Assembly: GCA_963820185.1 (NCBI GenBank)
Contig: CAWFYV010000007.1
Coordinates: forward strand, 310,001 to 374,000
DNA from: Aquilonibacter sp963820185
GTDB lineage: Bacteria; Vulcanimicrobiota; Vulcanimicrobiia; Vulcanimicrobiales; Vulcanimicrobiaceae
Direction: 5' to 3'
DNA length: 64,000 nt
Below are positions 1 through 7,855 of the stretch, one piece after another (positions within the stretch are counted from its first letter, which is position 1; each line of letters begins with the position of its first letter). The position numbers and the translations under genes are program-made. Below the pieces are notes generated by a model, which had not been told where the DNA came from, searched no databases, and saw nothing but the letters and a program-made list of their open reading frames with translations.

Positions 1-74
1 CCCCGCAAGCCTATCTGGAGTTTTGCGCACTGCACGGCATCGACCCTGAATCGATGCGTGGCGATAGCGCTTGA
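1..74 (+). CDS. C-terminal end of an unidentified protein (partial)
   Basis: Only the last 23 codons lie in the window. Read from base 3 they give a tail ending in FCALHGIDPESMRGDSA and a TGA at 72-74. The TGA overlaps the TTG start of the following lipoprotein gene, the tight coupling seen throughout this contig, so the two are probably co-transcribed. The fragment is too short to assign a family. Confidence 0.55.
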   Translation, partial: PQAYLEFCALHGIDPESMRGDSA

Positions 75-1723
75 GACGACGCATCGGCTGCGCGGCGCTC
101 GCGCTCGTGCTGCTGGCCACCGCGTGCGCAAAGGTCGGCACGACTACCTCAGGTGAGCGCCATTCGTGGACACGTGCCGGCGTGCTGCGCATCGGCTCGA
201 ACTACGACGTAAAGTCACTCAACCCGGTGCTCGACGGCAGCGCATTGAGCCTCGACGTCTCGATGTTCGTCTACTCCTGGGCGGTGCGCTACGACGCGGC
301 GGGGCGCCCCGTACCCGACGCGCTGCGCGAGATTCCCACGGTTGCAAACGGCGACGTGAGTAAAGACGGCCGGACGCTTATCTACAAGTTGCGCCCGAAT
401 ATCAAGTGGCAAGACGGCAAGCCGCTGACCTGCGGTGACCTCACGTTCACGTGGCGCTTCGTCATGAATCCCAAGACGAATGTTGCGGTGACGGATGGGT
501 TTCGCGACATCGGCTCGATCGATTGTCAAACGCCGCTCGTTGCCGTCATTCACATGAAACGCCTCTACGCACCGTTCTTGCAACAGCTCTGGGGCGTCAA
601 CAGCAACGCGCCGATTCTTCCGGCACACGTGCTCGCGCCGTATCTTGCGGCCGGCACGCAAAACACGGCGCCTTTCAACGCGATGCCGGTCGGCAGCGGC
701 CCTTTCAAGGTCATTCAGTGGGAGCGCGGAACGGTCGTGCGCCTCGCGGCCAACCCGAACTACTTTCTCGGTAAGCCGAAGCTCAACGAAGTCGACTTCT
801 ACTACGAGCCCGACGAGAACACGCTCGAAACGCAGGCACAGACGCACGCGATCGACCTGCTCGCCCGCGGCACGCCGATCAACTGGCCGCGCTACCAGGC
901 GCTCGCAGCGCAGCCGAATTCCGGGTTGAAAGCGATCGCGGTCGATTCGTTCGTCTACGATCACATCGACTTCAATCTGCGCAATCCGATTCTGGCGGAT
1001 CTTCAAGTGCGTCGTGCGCTCGCCTACGCGACGAATCGGCCCGAGATCATCGCCAAGATCATGCATGGCGCCGATACACCGTCCGATTCCCCCGAGCCGC
1101 CGGCCTCGTGGGGCTACACGACGAACACGGTGCACTATCTCTTCGACCCGGTCAAAGCACGCGCGATGCTCGACGCTGACGGCTGGCATGTCGGCCACGA
1201 CGGTGTGCGCGTCAAGAACGGGCAACGGCTCGAGTTCGACTTGAGCACCCAGACCGAATCGACGATCGGGAAGGCACTCCAAGCGGTGCTGCAGCGCGAA
1301 TGGCATGAGGTCGGCGTGCAAGCCGATGTAAAGAATTTCCCGACCGCGCAGTTCTTTGCGAACGGCAACACGGCGATTCTCGAGGGCGGCCACTACGATG
1401 CCGCAACCTTTGCTTGGTTTGGTGCGGCCGATCCCGATCTGGATCCACTCTACTCCGCCGACAACCTCGCGCCACGCGGCCAGAACTCGCTGTTCTGGGT
1501 GAATTCCGCGGCAACTAGGGCGCTCGGGGATGCGCTTGCGACCGTCGATCAAGCCAAACGCAAAGCTGACTACGTGATTTTCCAGCAGCAACTCGCGCTC
1601 GATGTGCCAACGATCATCATCGGCTTTCGTAAGCTGCCCTACGTCTATAACACCGATCTCCAAGGCTTTGAGCCCTCGCCGGTTATCTCTCCGTTCTGGA
1701 ATCCATGGGAGTATTCGATATGA
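71..1723 (+). CDS. ABC transporter substrate-binding lipoprotein, family 5 (oligopeptide/dipeptide type)
   Basis: A 550-residue extracytoplasmic solute-binding protein of the DppA/OppA fold. The N-terminus is a lipoprotein signal (MRRR, hydrophobic run, lipobox LATAC with Cys at residue 19). The mature part shows family-5 hallmarks: an early SLNPVLDGS-type segment, the KDGRTLIYKLRPNIKWQDGKPLT region, and a mid-protein GSGPFKV motif. Start is TTG at 71, overlapping the stop of the upstream gene. A paralogue follows with a 4-base ATGA overlap. No permease or ATPase gene lies in the window, so the rest of the transporter may be upstream or elsewhere. The ligand (peptide, nickel, sugar-peptide) cannot be told from sequence. 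Confidence 0.9.
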   Translation: MRRRIGCAALALVLLATACAKVGTTTSGERHSWTRAGVLRIGSNYDVKSLNPVLDGSALSLDVSMFVYSWAVRYDAAGRPVPDALREIPTVANGDVSKDGRTLIYKLRPNIKWQDGKPLTCGDLTFTWRFVMNPKTNVAVTDGFRDIGSIDCQTPLVAVIHMKRLYAPFLQQLWGVNSNAPILPAHVLAPYLAAGTQNTAPFNAMPVGSGPFKVIQWERGTVVRLAANPNYFLGKPKLNEVDFYYEPDENTLETQAQTHAIDLLARGTPINWPRYQALAAQPNSGLKAIAVDSFVYDHIDFNLRNPILADLQVRRALAYATNRPEIIAKIMHGADTPSDSPEPPASWGYTTNTVHYLFDPVKARAMLDADGWHVGHDGVRVKNGQRLEFDLSTQTESTIGKALQAVLQREWHEVGVQADVKNFPTAQFFANGNTAILEGGHYDAATFAWFGAADPDLDPLYSADNLAPRGQNSLFWVNSAATRALGDALATVDQAKRKADYVIFQQQLALDVPTIIIGFRKLPYVYNTDLQGFEPSPVISPFWNPWEYSI

Positions 1724-3351
1724 GACGATTCGCTGTTGCGCTGCTCGCGAGTGCGGTGGCACTGAGTGCATGTTCGAAGGTCTCGCAGCAGACGGAAGGC
1801 GGTCGCGTCAACAGTTGGACGGTGCCGCACGTCCTTCGGTTCACCAACGCGACAGATCTATCGACACTCAATCCGATGTTCAGTCAAGAGTTCCAGCTTG
1901 GCTACATGTCGTCGCTGACCCAGGCGTTCCTGGTGAAATGGAATCATCAGAACCTACCCTACCCCGAACTCGCGACCGCGGTGCCAACCCAAGCCAACGG
2001 CGGCGTCAGCAAAGACGGACTAACGATCACCTATCATCTCCGTCACGGGTTACGCTGGTCGGACGGCGAGCCGCTCAACGCCGACGACGTCGTGTGGACA
2101 TATCATGCGATCATGAATCCGGCCAACAACGTGGTGAGCCGCGCAGGTTGGGACCGGGTCGTGCGCGTCGACGAGCCGAACAAATATACGATCGTCTTCC
2201 ACTTGAGCAGACCGTACGCGCCGTTCGTCGTGACGTTTTTCTCGAGCACCGGCGCTAACCCGTCGATTCTTCCCAAACATCTCTTAGCGAAGTATCCGAA
2301 TCTCAACAAGATTGCGTTCAACGCGCTTCCGATCGGCGCGGGGCCGTTCAAATACGAAGAGTGGGACCGCGAGCAAAAAGTCGTGATGGTGCCGAATCCC
2401 TACTACTTCCGCGGTCAGCCCAAGCTCAAGGAAGTCGACTTCATGATCGTGCCCAACCGCGACACCGTCTTTACGCAGCTCGCGGCGCATGAGATCGACA
2501 TGTGGGCGCACGTGGGGGGCGCGTACTACGCGCGGCTGAGCGAACTGACTGGTTATACCGGCACCGCGCAACCGACGTATCAATGGGGACACATCGACTT
2601 CAACCTGTCGCACCCTGCCGTCGCCGATCCGGTTGTGCGCCACGCGATTGAGCTGGCTACCGATCGCAAGACGATTATCGATAAGTTCCAACGCGGATTC
2701 GGGATTCTGCAAGAGGGGATCGCGCCGAAGAGCGCACCGTACTACCTACCGAATCTTCCGCTGGTCCCATTCGATATTGCACAGGCGAACAAGCTGCTTG
2801 ACGCCGACGGATGGAAGCGTGGAAGCGACGGCATCCGTACGAAGAACGGTGTGAAGTTGAATCTTAATTTTGCCGCTATTGCCGGCGCCGTCAACGTTGA
2901 CCATCAGATCGAGGGTTTGCGCTCGACCTGGAAGCAGATCGGCGTCGGAATTGATCTTCATCACTATCCGAATCCGATGTTCTTCGGTACCTATGCCGAC
3001 GGCGGTATCCTCTATACCGGCAAATGGGATGTGACGCTGTTCAACTGGATCGACGACCCGATCGGCGACTTCTCATTCCTGTACGCCTGCGATCAAATCC
3101 CGCCGAATGGGCAGAACGTCGTGCGTTGGTGTAACCCGCAAGCCGATGCGGCGACGCGGGCGGTATTCAGTCACTACGATCAGGCGCAGCGCAACGCCGA
3201 CGACGCGATTGTCTTCAAAGCGCTGGCGCACGACCGTCCGCAGATCACGATATTTGGCGTCGAGGAAGGCTATATCTTCAACAAAGATCTCAAAGGCTTC
3301 CATCCTAACGACGTCAGCCCATTCGACGATTTTATGAACGTCGACATTTAG
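1720..3351 (+). CDS. ABC transporter substrate-binding lipoprotein, family 5 (second paralogue)
   Basis: About 543 residues, clearly homologous to the preceding protein. It has a lipobox (AVALSAC, Cys at residue 18), a DLSTLNPMF segment, SKDGLTITYHLRHGLRWSDGEP and GAGPFKYEEWDR. The ATG at 1720 is preferred over the in-frame ATG at 1705 because it gives a clean signal peptide and an ATGA overlap with the upstream stop. Two consecutive binding proteins with no channel between them suggest either two ligand specificities feeding one transporter or a recent duplication that has diverged. It converges on the minus-strand gene ending at 3354, with 2 bases between the stops. Confidence 0.9.
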   Translation: MRRFAVALLASAVALSACSKVSQQTEGGRVNSWTVPHVLRFTNATDLSTLNPMFSQEFQLGYMSSLTQAFLVKWNHQNLPYPELATAVPTQANGGVSKDGLTITYHLRHGLRWSDGEPLNADDVVWTYHAIMNPANNVVSRAGWDRVVRVDEPNKYTIVFHLSRPYAPFVVTFFSSTGANPSILPKHLLAKYPNLNKIAFNALPIGAGPFKYEEWDREQKVVMVPNPYYFRGQPKLKEVDFMIVPNRDTVFTQLAAHEIDMWAHVGGAYYARLSELTGYTGTAQPTYQWGHIDFNLSHPAVADPVVRHAIELATDRKTIIDKFQRGFGILQEGIAPKSAPYYLPNLPLVPFDIAQANKLLDADGWKRGSDGIRTKNGVKLNLNFAAIAGAVNVDHQIEGLRSTWKQIGVGIDLHHYPNPMFFGTYADGGILYTGKWDVTLFNWIDDPIGDFSFLYACDQIPPNGQNVVRWCNPQADAATRAVFSHYDQAQRNADDAIVFKALAHDRPQITIFGVEEGYIFNKDLKGFHPNDVSPFDDFMNVDI

Positions 3352-3353
3352 GA

Positions 3354-3911
3354 CTATTCTTTTAGCGTATAGAGTGCCAGGCGTTCGATGATGCCATCGT
3401 TGCCCATCGCATAGGCGGCGCCGCCGGGGAAGCGTGCTTCGAACATGTCGGCGTAGGGACCGATGCGCGTCGGCATGCCTGCCATCTTGCCGAAGTGCTC
3501 GGGAAGTGCCGTGTATTGCATACCGACTTCGATCTCGCCCGGGACGAAGCGATAGTGCGCGTCCTGCGGCTCGAGCTTGGGTGCGCGATCGACTTTCGGC
3601 AGGTAGAGCTCGGCCGATGCCAGTTGCTTCTCGGAATAGAATAGACTCAGCAACAAGCGCGCACCATCGCGTCCGCGCACACCGTATGTGTGCCAGCCGC
3701 GCGCCGGGTAGCTGAAGCCGACGCCGAGCTGCTTTTCGACGTCGGCGCGCATCGTGGTGTTGACGTCGAGCGCGAGCTTTTCGCTAAACATCAGAATCGG
3801 CTTGTCGGACGGCGGCGGCGGAGCGTTGTCGATTTTGTGCTGACGCTCGTAGATATTCGCGAGGATCTCGACCGCGCGCTGCATCGCAAAATCCGGGGGG
3901 TCTCCGCTCAT
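3354..3911 (-). CDS. Uncharacterised 185-residue protein coupled to the M50 protease
   Basis: No family recognised. The ATG at 3911 overlaps the stop of the M50 protease gene (ATGA, 3908-3911), so the two are translationally coupled. The product starts MSGDPPDFAMQRAVEILANI, has a proline run (NAPPPPSD) near residue 30, then an alternating hydrophobic/polar body. I see no signal peptide, membrane segment or metal motif, so it is probably soluble. The much longer open frame extending upstream through the protease gene is a shadow. Coupling suggests it serves the protease or its substrate, but that is inference. Confidence 0.7.
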   Translation of the reverse strand: MSGDPPDFAMQRAVEILANIYERQHKIDNAPPPPSDKPILMFSEKLALDVNTTMRADVEKQLGVGFSYPARGWHTYGVRGRDGARLLLSLFYSEKQLASAELYLPKVDRAPKLEPQDAHYRFVPGEIEVGMQYTALPEHFGKMAGMPTRIGPYADMFEARFPGGAAYAMGNDGIIERLALYTLKE

Positions 3912-4762
3912 AATCTTCCCGCCCCCGGGAGTGCGCCTTGCGCTTGTCCCACGATGTAGATGAGCCCAACGATGGTCGCGAGATACCACAGGCCGACACG
4001 CGCGCGAGCGCCGTTGGTCATCGACGCCGCGCGTGGATCGACGTGACCGCGGAATGCGGAAACCATCGCAGGCACTCCCAACAGCGCGATGAGCAGCACG
4101 AAGATGATCGGGACGTGCAGCCAAAACGCGGCCGCGATAAATATCAGCGCACCGGCGATCCACAGTGGCGGCCAAATCGCCCCGATGACGCGCCCGCCGT
4201 CGAACGGCAGCACCGGAATCATGTTGAAGAGATTGAGAAACGCGCTGAGGTCGGCGCAGACGAGCCAAAAACGATCGCCGGTCGCATCTCCGAGCGCGTA
4301 GCAGACACCCGCGAGCACGAGTCCCGTGACCGGACCGGCGAGCGCAATGTACGCGTCGGCTTCCAGGTCGGGCGCGATTGCGCCGGCCGTGTAGGCACCG
4401 AGAAAGGGCACAAAAACCGGCGCGCGCACCGGCAAACCGTATGCGCGATAGGCGAAGTAGTGTCCGAGTTCGTGCGCGGCAAGGAGCAACAATATGACCA
4501 CGCCGAGGCGCCAGCCGAAAAACGCGACATAGAAGATAAGCGAAAGGATGAATGTCCAACTCACTGCAAAGAGCTTTGCGCCGATCAGCACGAACTTGAG
4601 GTTGAGCAGCAGCGCAAGCAGCATTTTGAACTTGAGCGCGGCAACGCCGAGTGCCGCAGCAAGCGTGCCAAGGCCGCCGGCACGTCGCCGCGTTTGCTGT
4701 CCAGGTGCCCGCGGCTGTGCCGGTGGCTGATACTCGCCTTCGACGGGGTGCTCTTCGTGCAT
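3908..4762 (-). CDS. Site-2 protease family (M50) intramembrane metalloprotease
   Basis: A 284-residue polytopic membrane protein with the M50 zinc motif HELGH in a hydrophobic helix (LLLLAAHELGHYFAYRAYGL). The second conserved element is NMIPVLPFDGGRVIG, the NPxPxxPxDG-like site supplying the third zinc ligand Asp. About six membrane helices follow a proline-rich, charged N-terminus. The ATG at 4762 (MHEEHPVEG) is chosen; the longer frame to 4795 would overlap the divergent NADH dehydrogenase gene. Members cleave membrane-anchored substrates, but this short PDZ-less type has no obvious assigned substrate. It is the first gene of a two-gene unit with the downstream unknown protein. Confidence 0.88.
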   Translation of the reverse strand: MHEEHPVEGEYQPPAQPRAPGQQTRRRAGGLGTLAAALGVAALKFKMLLALLLNLKFVLIGAKLFAVSWTFILSLIFYVAFFGWRLGVVILLLLAAHELGHYFAYRAYGLPVRAPVFVPFLGAYTAGAIAPDLEADAYIALAGPVTGLVLAGVCYALGDATGDRFWLVCADLSAFLNLFNMIPVLPFDGGRVIGAIWPPLWIAGALIFIAAAFWLHVPIIFVLLIALLGVPAMVSAFRGHVDPRAASMTNGARARVGLWYLATIVGLIYIVGQAQGALPGAGRL

Positions 4763-4779
4763 GAGAGAAGAGCATTCAG

Positions 4780-6123
4780 ATGAACCGTTCGTCACGTCCT
4801 GCGCGGATCGTCATCCTCGGCGGCGGATTCGGCGGTATTGCCGTCGCGCAGCGCCTCGAACGGCGCTTGCGTCCGGGCGAAGGCGAGCTCACGCTCATCA
4901 GCCGCGAAAACTTCTCGCTCTTTACCCCGATGCTGCCGGAAGTCAGTTCCGGGGAGCTCGACATCCGTCACATCGTCACACCGATCCGCCCGCAGCTCCG
5001 TCATACGCGATTTATCCTTGCCGACGTGCGCGCGATCGACGTGAAGGCACAAGGCGTTGCGTACACGCATACGCTCACCGGATTAACCGAATCGATCGTC
5101 TACGATCAACTGGTCGTTGCGCTTGGTTCGTCGACCTCCACGTTCGGATTGCCTGGAGTCGCGGACCGCGTTTTTGCGCTCAAGACGCTCGAGGACGCGG
5201 GCATTCTGCGCAACCGCTTGGTCTGGCTACTCGAACTTGCGGACTCGACGACGGATGCTGCGTTGCGCCGGCGTTACCTCACGATTGCCGTCGTCGGCGG
5301 CGGATTTACCGGCGTCGAAGCAGCGGGTGAAATCGTTGAACTCTTTCGCAGCGTGCTGCAGTTCTATCCGACGATCGATCCCGCGATGGTGCGCATCGCG
5401 TTGATCGAGGGCGGCGCGACGTTATTGCCGGGCTTGCCGGCGCGGATGGGCAGCTATTCGGCGGACTTTTTGCGCAAGCGTGGCGTCGATATTCTCACCG
5501 GCGACGGTGTAGCGAGCGCCGACGACGACGGCATCGTGTTGCAAAGCGGGCGGCGCATCGAGACGGCTACGATTGTCTGGAGTGCAGGCGTTGCACCGAG
5601 TTCGACGGTTCGCGATTCGGCGCTGCCGCTTACCAAGCGCGGCGCGATTATCGTCGGTCGCGACTTTCGCGTTGAGGGTCATCCTAACGTCTGGGCGCTC
5701 GGCGATTGCGCGGCGATTCCTGATGGAAGCGGCGGCTTCTATCCGCCGACTGCACAACATGCAATTCGCGAAGGTCCGGCGCTTGCGGATAATCTTGTCG
5801 CCGCGCTACGCGGTGGCGCGACGAAACCGTTTTCGTTTAACGCACTCGGCATGATGGCGTCGCTCGGCGGCCGCCGCGCGGTCGCGCAGCTGCCGGGCAA
5901 TCGCGTGTTGACCGGTTTGCTCGCCTGGTTTTTGTGGCGCTCCTATTACTTGCTACGGTTACCGGGTCTCGATCGCAAGCTGCGCGTGGCCTTCGACTGG
6001 ACGCTCGAGATGCTCTTTCCACGCGATATCGCCGAGCTGCGGGTGTACTCGCGCGAAGCCCAATCGAGTGCCGCAACCGACGCCGGCCTAAAGCCTCGCG
6101 ACTCAGAAATCGTGCAAAGCTAA
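4780..6123 (+). CDS. ndh: Type II NADH:quinone oxidoreductase-like FAD protein (NDH-2)
   Basis: A 447-residue pyridine-nucleotide disulfide oxidoreductase fold. The N-terminal FAD site is RIVILGGGFGGIAVAQRL. The NAD(P)H site is VVGGGFTGVEAAGEIVE near residue 172. A C-terminal FAD contact is ALGDCAAIPD, followed by TAQHAIREG. The C-terminus has an aromatic, basic amphipathic segment (LLAWFLWRSYYLLRLPG) typical of NDH-2 membrane attachment. NDH-2 passes electrons from NADH to quinone without pumping protons. The start is ATG 4780, 17 bases from the divergent M50 gene. A palindromic repeat lies just after the stop. A related quinone-linked dehydrogenase cannot be fully excluded. Confidence 0.88.
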   Translation: MNRSSRPARIVILGGGFGGIAVAQRLERRLRPGEGELTLISRENFSLFTPMLPEVSSGELDIRHIVTPIRPQLRHTRFILADVRAIDVKAQGVAYTHTLTGLTESIVYDQLVVALGSSTSTFGLPGVADRVFALKTLEDAGILRNRLVWLLELADSTTDAALRRRYLTIAVVGGGFTGVEAAGEIVELFRSVLQFYPTIDPAMVRIALIEGGATLLPGLPARMGSYSADFLRKRGVDILTGDGVASADDDGIVLQSGRRIETATIVWSAGVAPSSTVRDSALPLTKRGAIIVGRDFRVEGHPNVWALGDCAAIPDGSGGFYPPTAQHAIREGPALADNLVAALRGGATKPFSFNALGMMASLGGRRAVAQLPGNRVLTGLLAWFLWRSYYLLRLPGLDRKLRVAFDWTLEMLFPRDIAELRVYSREAQSSAATDAGLKPRDSEIVQS

Positions 6124-6138
6124 ATCCAAAGCGACGTT

Positions 6139-6184
6139 GTCATCCCTCGACTACGCTCACTGCGTTCGCTACGCTCGGGATGAC
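6139..6184. repeat. Palindromic intergenic repeat ending GTCATCCC...GGGATGAC
   Basis: A 46-base element between the NDH-2 stop and the convergent E1-alpha stop. It starts GTCATCCCTCGACTACG and ends with CTACGCTCGGGATGAC, so its outer 8 bases are perfect inverted repeats. Closely related sequence recurs at 58166-58340. A cousin ending CTCAGGATGAC sits inside miaB. It may act as a bidirectional transcription terminator or as a REP-type element. Confidence 0.75.
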
Positions 6185-6190
6185 AAGGAG

Positions 6191-7207
6191 CTAAACCCAG
6201 GCGTCGTGTGACCCGGCGTACACCTCGGTATACAGCGTCGAGGGATCGGGAGACGGCTCGTTTTCGACGGCGTCGGTCGTCGCGTTGACGCGCGCGGCGA
6301 TGCGTTTACGCATTGCTTCGATCTCGTCGCGCGTCACGACGCCTGCGTCGATGAGGCGCTGCTCAAAGCGCGGCACCGGATCGTTCACGCGCGCTTCAGC
6401 GACCTCTTCGCGCGTGCGATAGGTACGTTCATCGTCATCGGTCGTGTGCGAGAGGAAGCGATAGCACATCGCCTCGACCAGGGTGGGACCGCCGCCGGCG
6501 ACCGCTTTCTCGCGGGCGCGACGCACAGCCTGGTACACCGCGACCGGATCGAAGCCATCGACGACGACGCCTTCGAGCCCGTAGCCTTGCGCGCGTGCGG
6601 CGACGCTCGGATTGGCCATCTGTTTGGAGATCGGCGTCGAGATCGCCCACTGGTTGTTCTCGCAGAGAAACACGACCGGCACCCGATGGATCGCCGCGAA
6701 ATTGATCGACTCGTGCCACTCGCCCTCGCTGGTCGACCCCTCGCCGAACTGGCAGAGCACCATGCGATCCGCTTCCCCACGATGCTTGATCGCATAGGCG
6801 GCGCCGACCGCGTGCGGACATTGCGCGGCGAGGATCGAGGAGATCGACGCAATGCCTTTCTCCTTATCGGTCACGTGGTTGATGATCGACCTGCCGCCGG
6901 TCGTGTCGGTTGCACGTGCGAACTGCGAGCGAAAGATATCTTCAAGCGCAAATCCGCACGCGAGCGTGATGCCGGTGTTGCGATAGTAGGGATAGAGCAA
7001 GTCCTTGCCGCGTTCGAAGGCCAGGCCCGCGCCGGCCTGCACGGCTTCGTGTCCTTCGGATCCCATCGCGATCCCGATCTTGCCCTGGCGATTGAGCTGG
7101 AAGCCGCGTGTATCGACCGCGCGCTGCAAAAGCATGTTTTCAAGCAGGGTGATGAGCCGATCGTTTGGGAGCGAAGCCGCGGCCGCTGCGGGACGAGTGG
7201 AAGCCAT
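6191..7207 (-). CDS. Thiamine-diphosphate-dependent 2-oxoacid dehydrogenase E1 subunit alpha
   Basis: A 338-residue E1-alpha of the pyruvate/branched-chain 2-oxoacid dehydrogenase type. The thiamine diphosphate motif begins GEGSTSEGEWHE and ends in FLCENN (GDG..NN variant with Glu). The phosphorylation-loop-like region reads CYRFLSHTTDDDERTYR. This size suits the separate-subunit alpha2beta2 form. No E1-beta, E2 or E3 gene is adjacent, so partners must be encoded elsewhere or the gene has been separated from its operon. It is transcribed divergently from the TetR gene, with only 11 bases between the starts, so the same regulator could influence it. The substrate (branched-chain or pyruvate) is undetermined. 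Confidence 0.85.
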   Translation of the reverse strand: MASTRPAAAAASLPNDRLITLLENMLLQRAVDTRGFQLNRQGKIGIAMGSEGHEAVQAGAGLAFERGKDLLYPYYRNTGITLACGFALEDIFRSQFARATDTTGGRSIINHVTDKEKGIASISSILAAQCPHAVGAAYAIKHRGEADRMVLCQFGEGSTSEGEWHESINFAAIHRVPVVFLCENNQWAISTPISKQMANPSVAARAQGYGLEGVVVDGFDPVAVYQAVRRAREKAVAGGGPTLVEAMCYRFLSHTTDDDERTYRTREEVAEARVNDPVPRFEQRLIDAGVVTRDEIEAMRKRIAARVNATTDAVENEPSPDPSTLYTEVYAGSHDAWV

Positions 7208-7218
7208 AGCTGAACTCG

Positions 7219-7815
7219 TTGTCTGTGGAAGCGCGGCGCCCCTACGACATCGATTCGGTCACCGACGTGGCCTTCCGTATCTTTGCCGAGCGCGGATTCG
7301 ACGCGGCATCGATGGAGGACGTCGCACGTGCTGCCGGGATCACCAAGGCCAGTATCTACCATCACGTGCCGAGCAAGGAGGCCCTGCTTGCGCGCGGACT
7401 CGACCGTGCGCTCTCCGCGCTCTTCGGCGTGCTCGACGAACCGGCGGTCACGACCGGAGCGCCGCGGGCGCGCCTCGCCGCGATCGTGTTGCGCGTCGCG
7501 GAGATTACGATGTCGATGCGCGCCGAGGTCAGCGTACTCTTTCGCGTACGTGGGAACTCGGCGACGGAGCTTGACGCAATGGAGCGCCGCCGCGCCTTCG
7601 ATGCGCGCGTCAGCGAACTGGTGCGCGAGGCGCAGACGGCGGGCGAACTGCGCAACGACATCGACCCGGCCTTGATCGTGCGGCTGATCTTCGGGATGTC
7701 CAACTCGGTCGTGGAGTGGTACCGGCCGGACGGCCGCATGCCCGCCGCGACGATTGCCGCGGCGATCGAGGAAATCGCCTTCGAGGGCATTGACCGCGAG
7801 GCGGGACAACCGTAG
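7219..7815 (+). CDS. TetR family regulator, probable phenylacetyl-CoA-responsive repressor (PaaR-like)
   Basis: A 198-residue TetR-type protein. The N-terminal helix-turn-helix reads MEDVARAAGITKASIYHHVP, followed by SKEALL, with the typical tyrosine-histidine recognition end. The C-terminal half is a helical ligand/dimer domain. The start is TTG 7219, or GTG 7225 two codons later. It sits immediately upstream of the phenylacetate operon, and a TetR-like palindrome lies between it and paaZ. TetR-type PaaR repressors that respond to phenylacetyl-CoA are known from Thermus and other lineages, so local control of the operon and perhaps of the divergent E1-alpha gene is a reasonable inference. 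TetR-family membership is sure; the ligand is inferred. Confidence 0.87.
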   Translation: MSVEARRPYDIDSVTDVAFRIFAERGFDAASMEDVARAAGITKASIYHHVPSKEALLARGLDRALSALFGVLDEPAVTTGAPRARLAAIVLRVAEITMSMRAEVSVLFRVRGNSATELDAMERRRAFDARVSELVREAQTAGELRNDIDPALIVRLIFGMSNSVVEWYRPDGRMPAATIAAAIEEIAFEGIDREAGQP

Positions 7816-7827
7816 AATTTAGGCTGA

Positions 7828-7843
7828 CCTACCGTTCGGTAGG
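7828..7843. promoter_or_regulatory. Probable TetR/PaaR operator in front of paaZ
   Basis: The sequence CCTACCGTTCGGTAGG is a perfect 7-base inverted repeat with a 2-base spacer, containing the ACCGNNCGGT core common to TetR-family operators. It lies 13 bases after the regulator's stop and 12 bases before the paaZ start. A clear ribosome site (AGGAGAG, 7847-7853) precedes ATG 7856. Its position just upstream of the first structural gene suits repression. Confidence 0.65.
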
Positions 7844-7855
7844 GACAGGAGAGAA

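Noticed and set aside
215..1771. Long minus-strand open frame opposite the first binding protein
   Set aside because: Arg/Val-rich shadow typical of high-GC antisense frames; the plus strand has a signal peptide and family motifs.
3912..4775. Long upstream extension of the minus-strand unknown gene
   Set aside because: It lies in the wrong frame of the M50 protease; only the part from ATG 3911 is supported.
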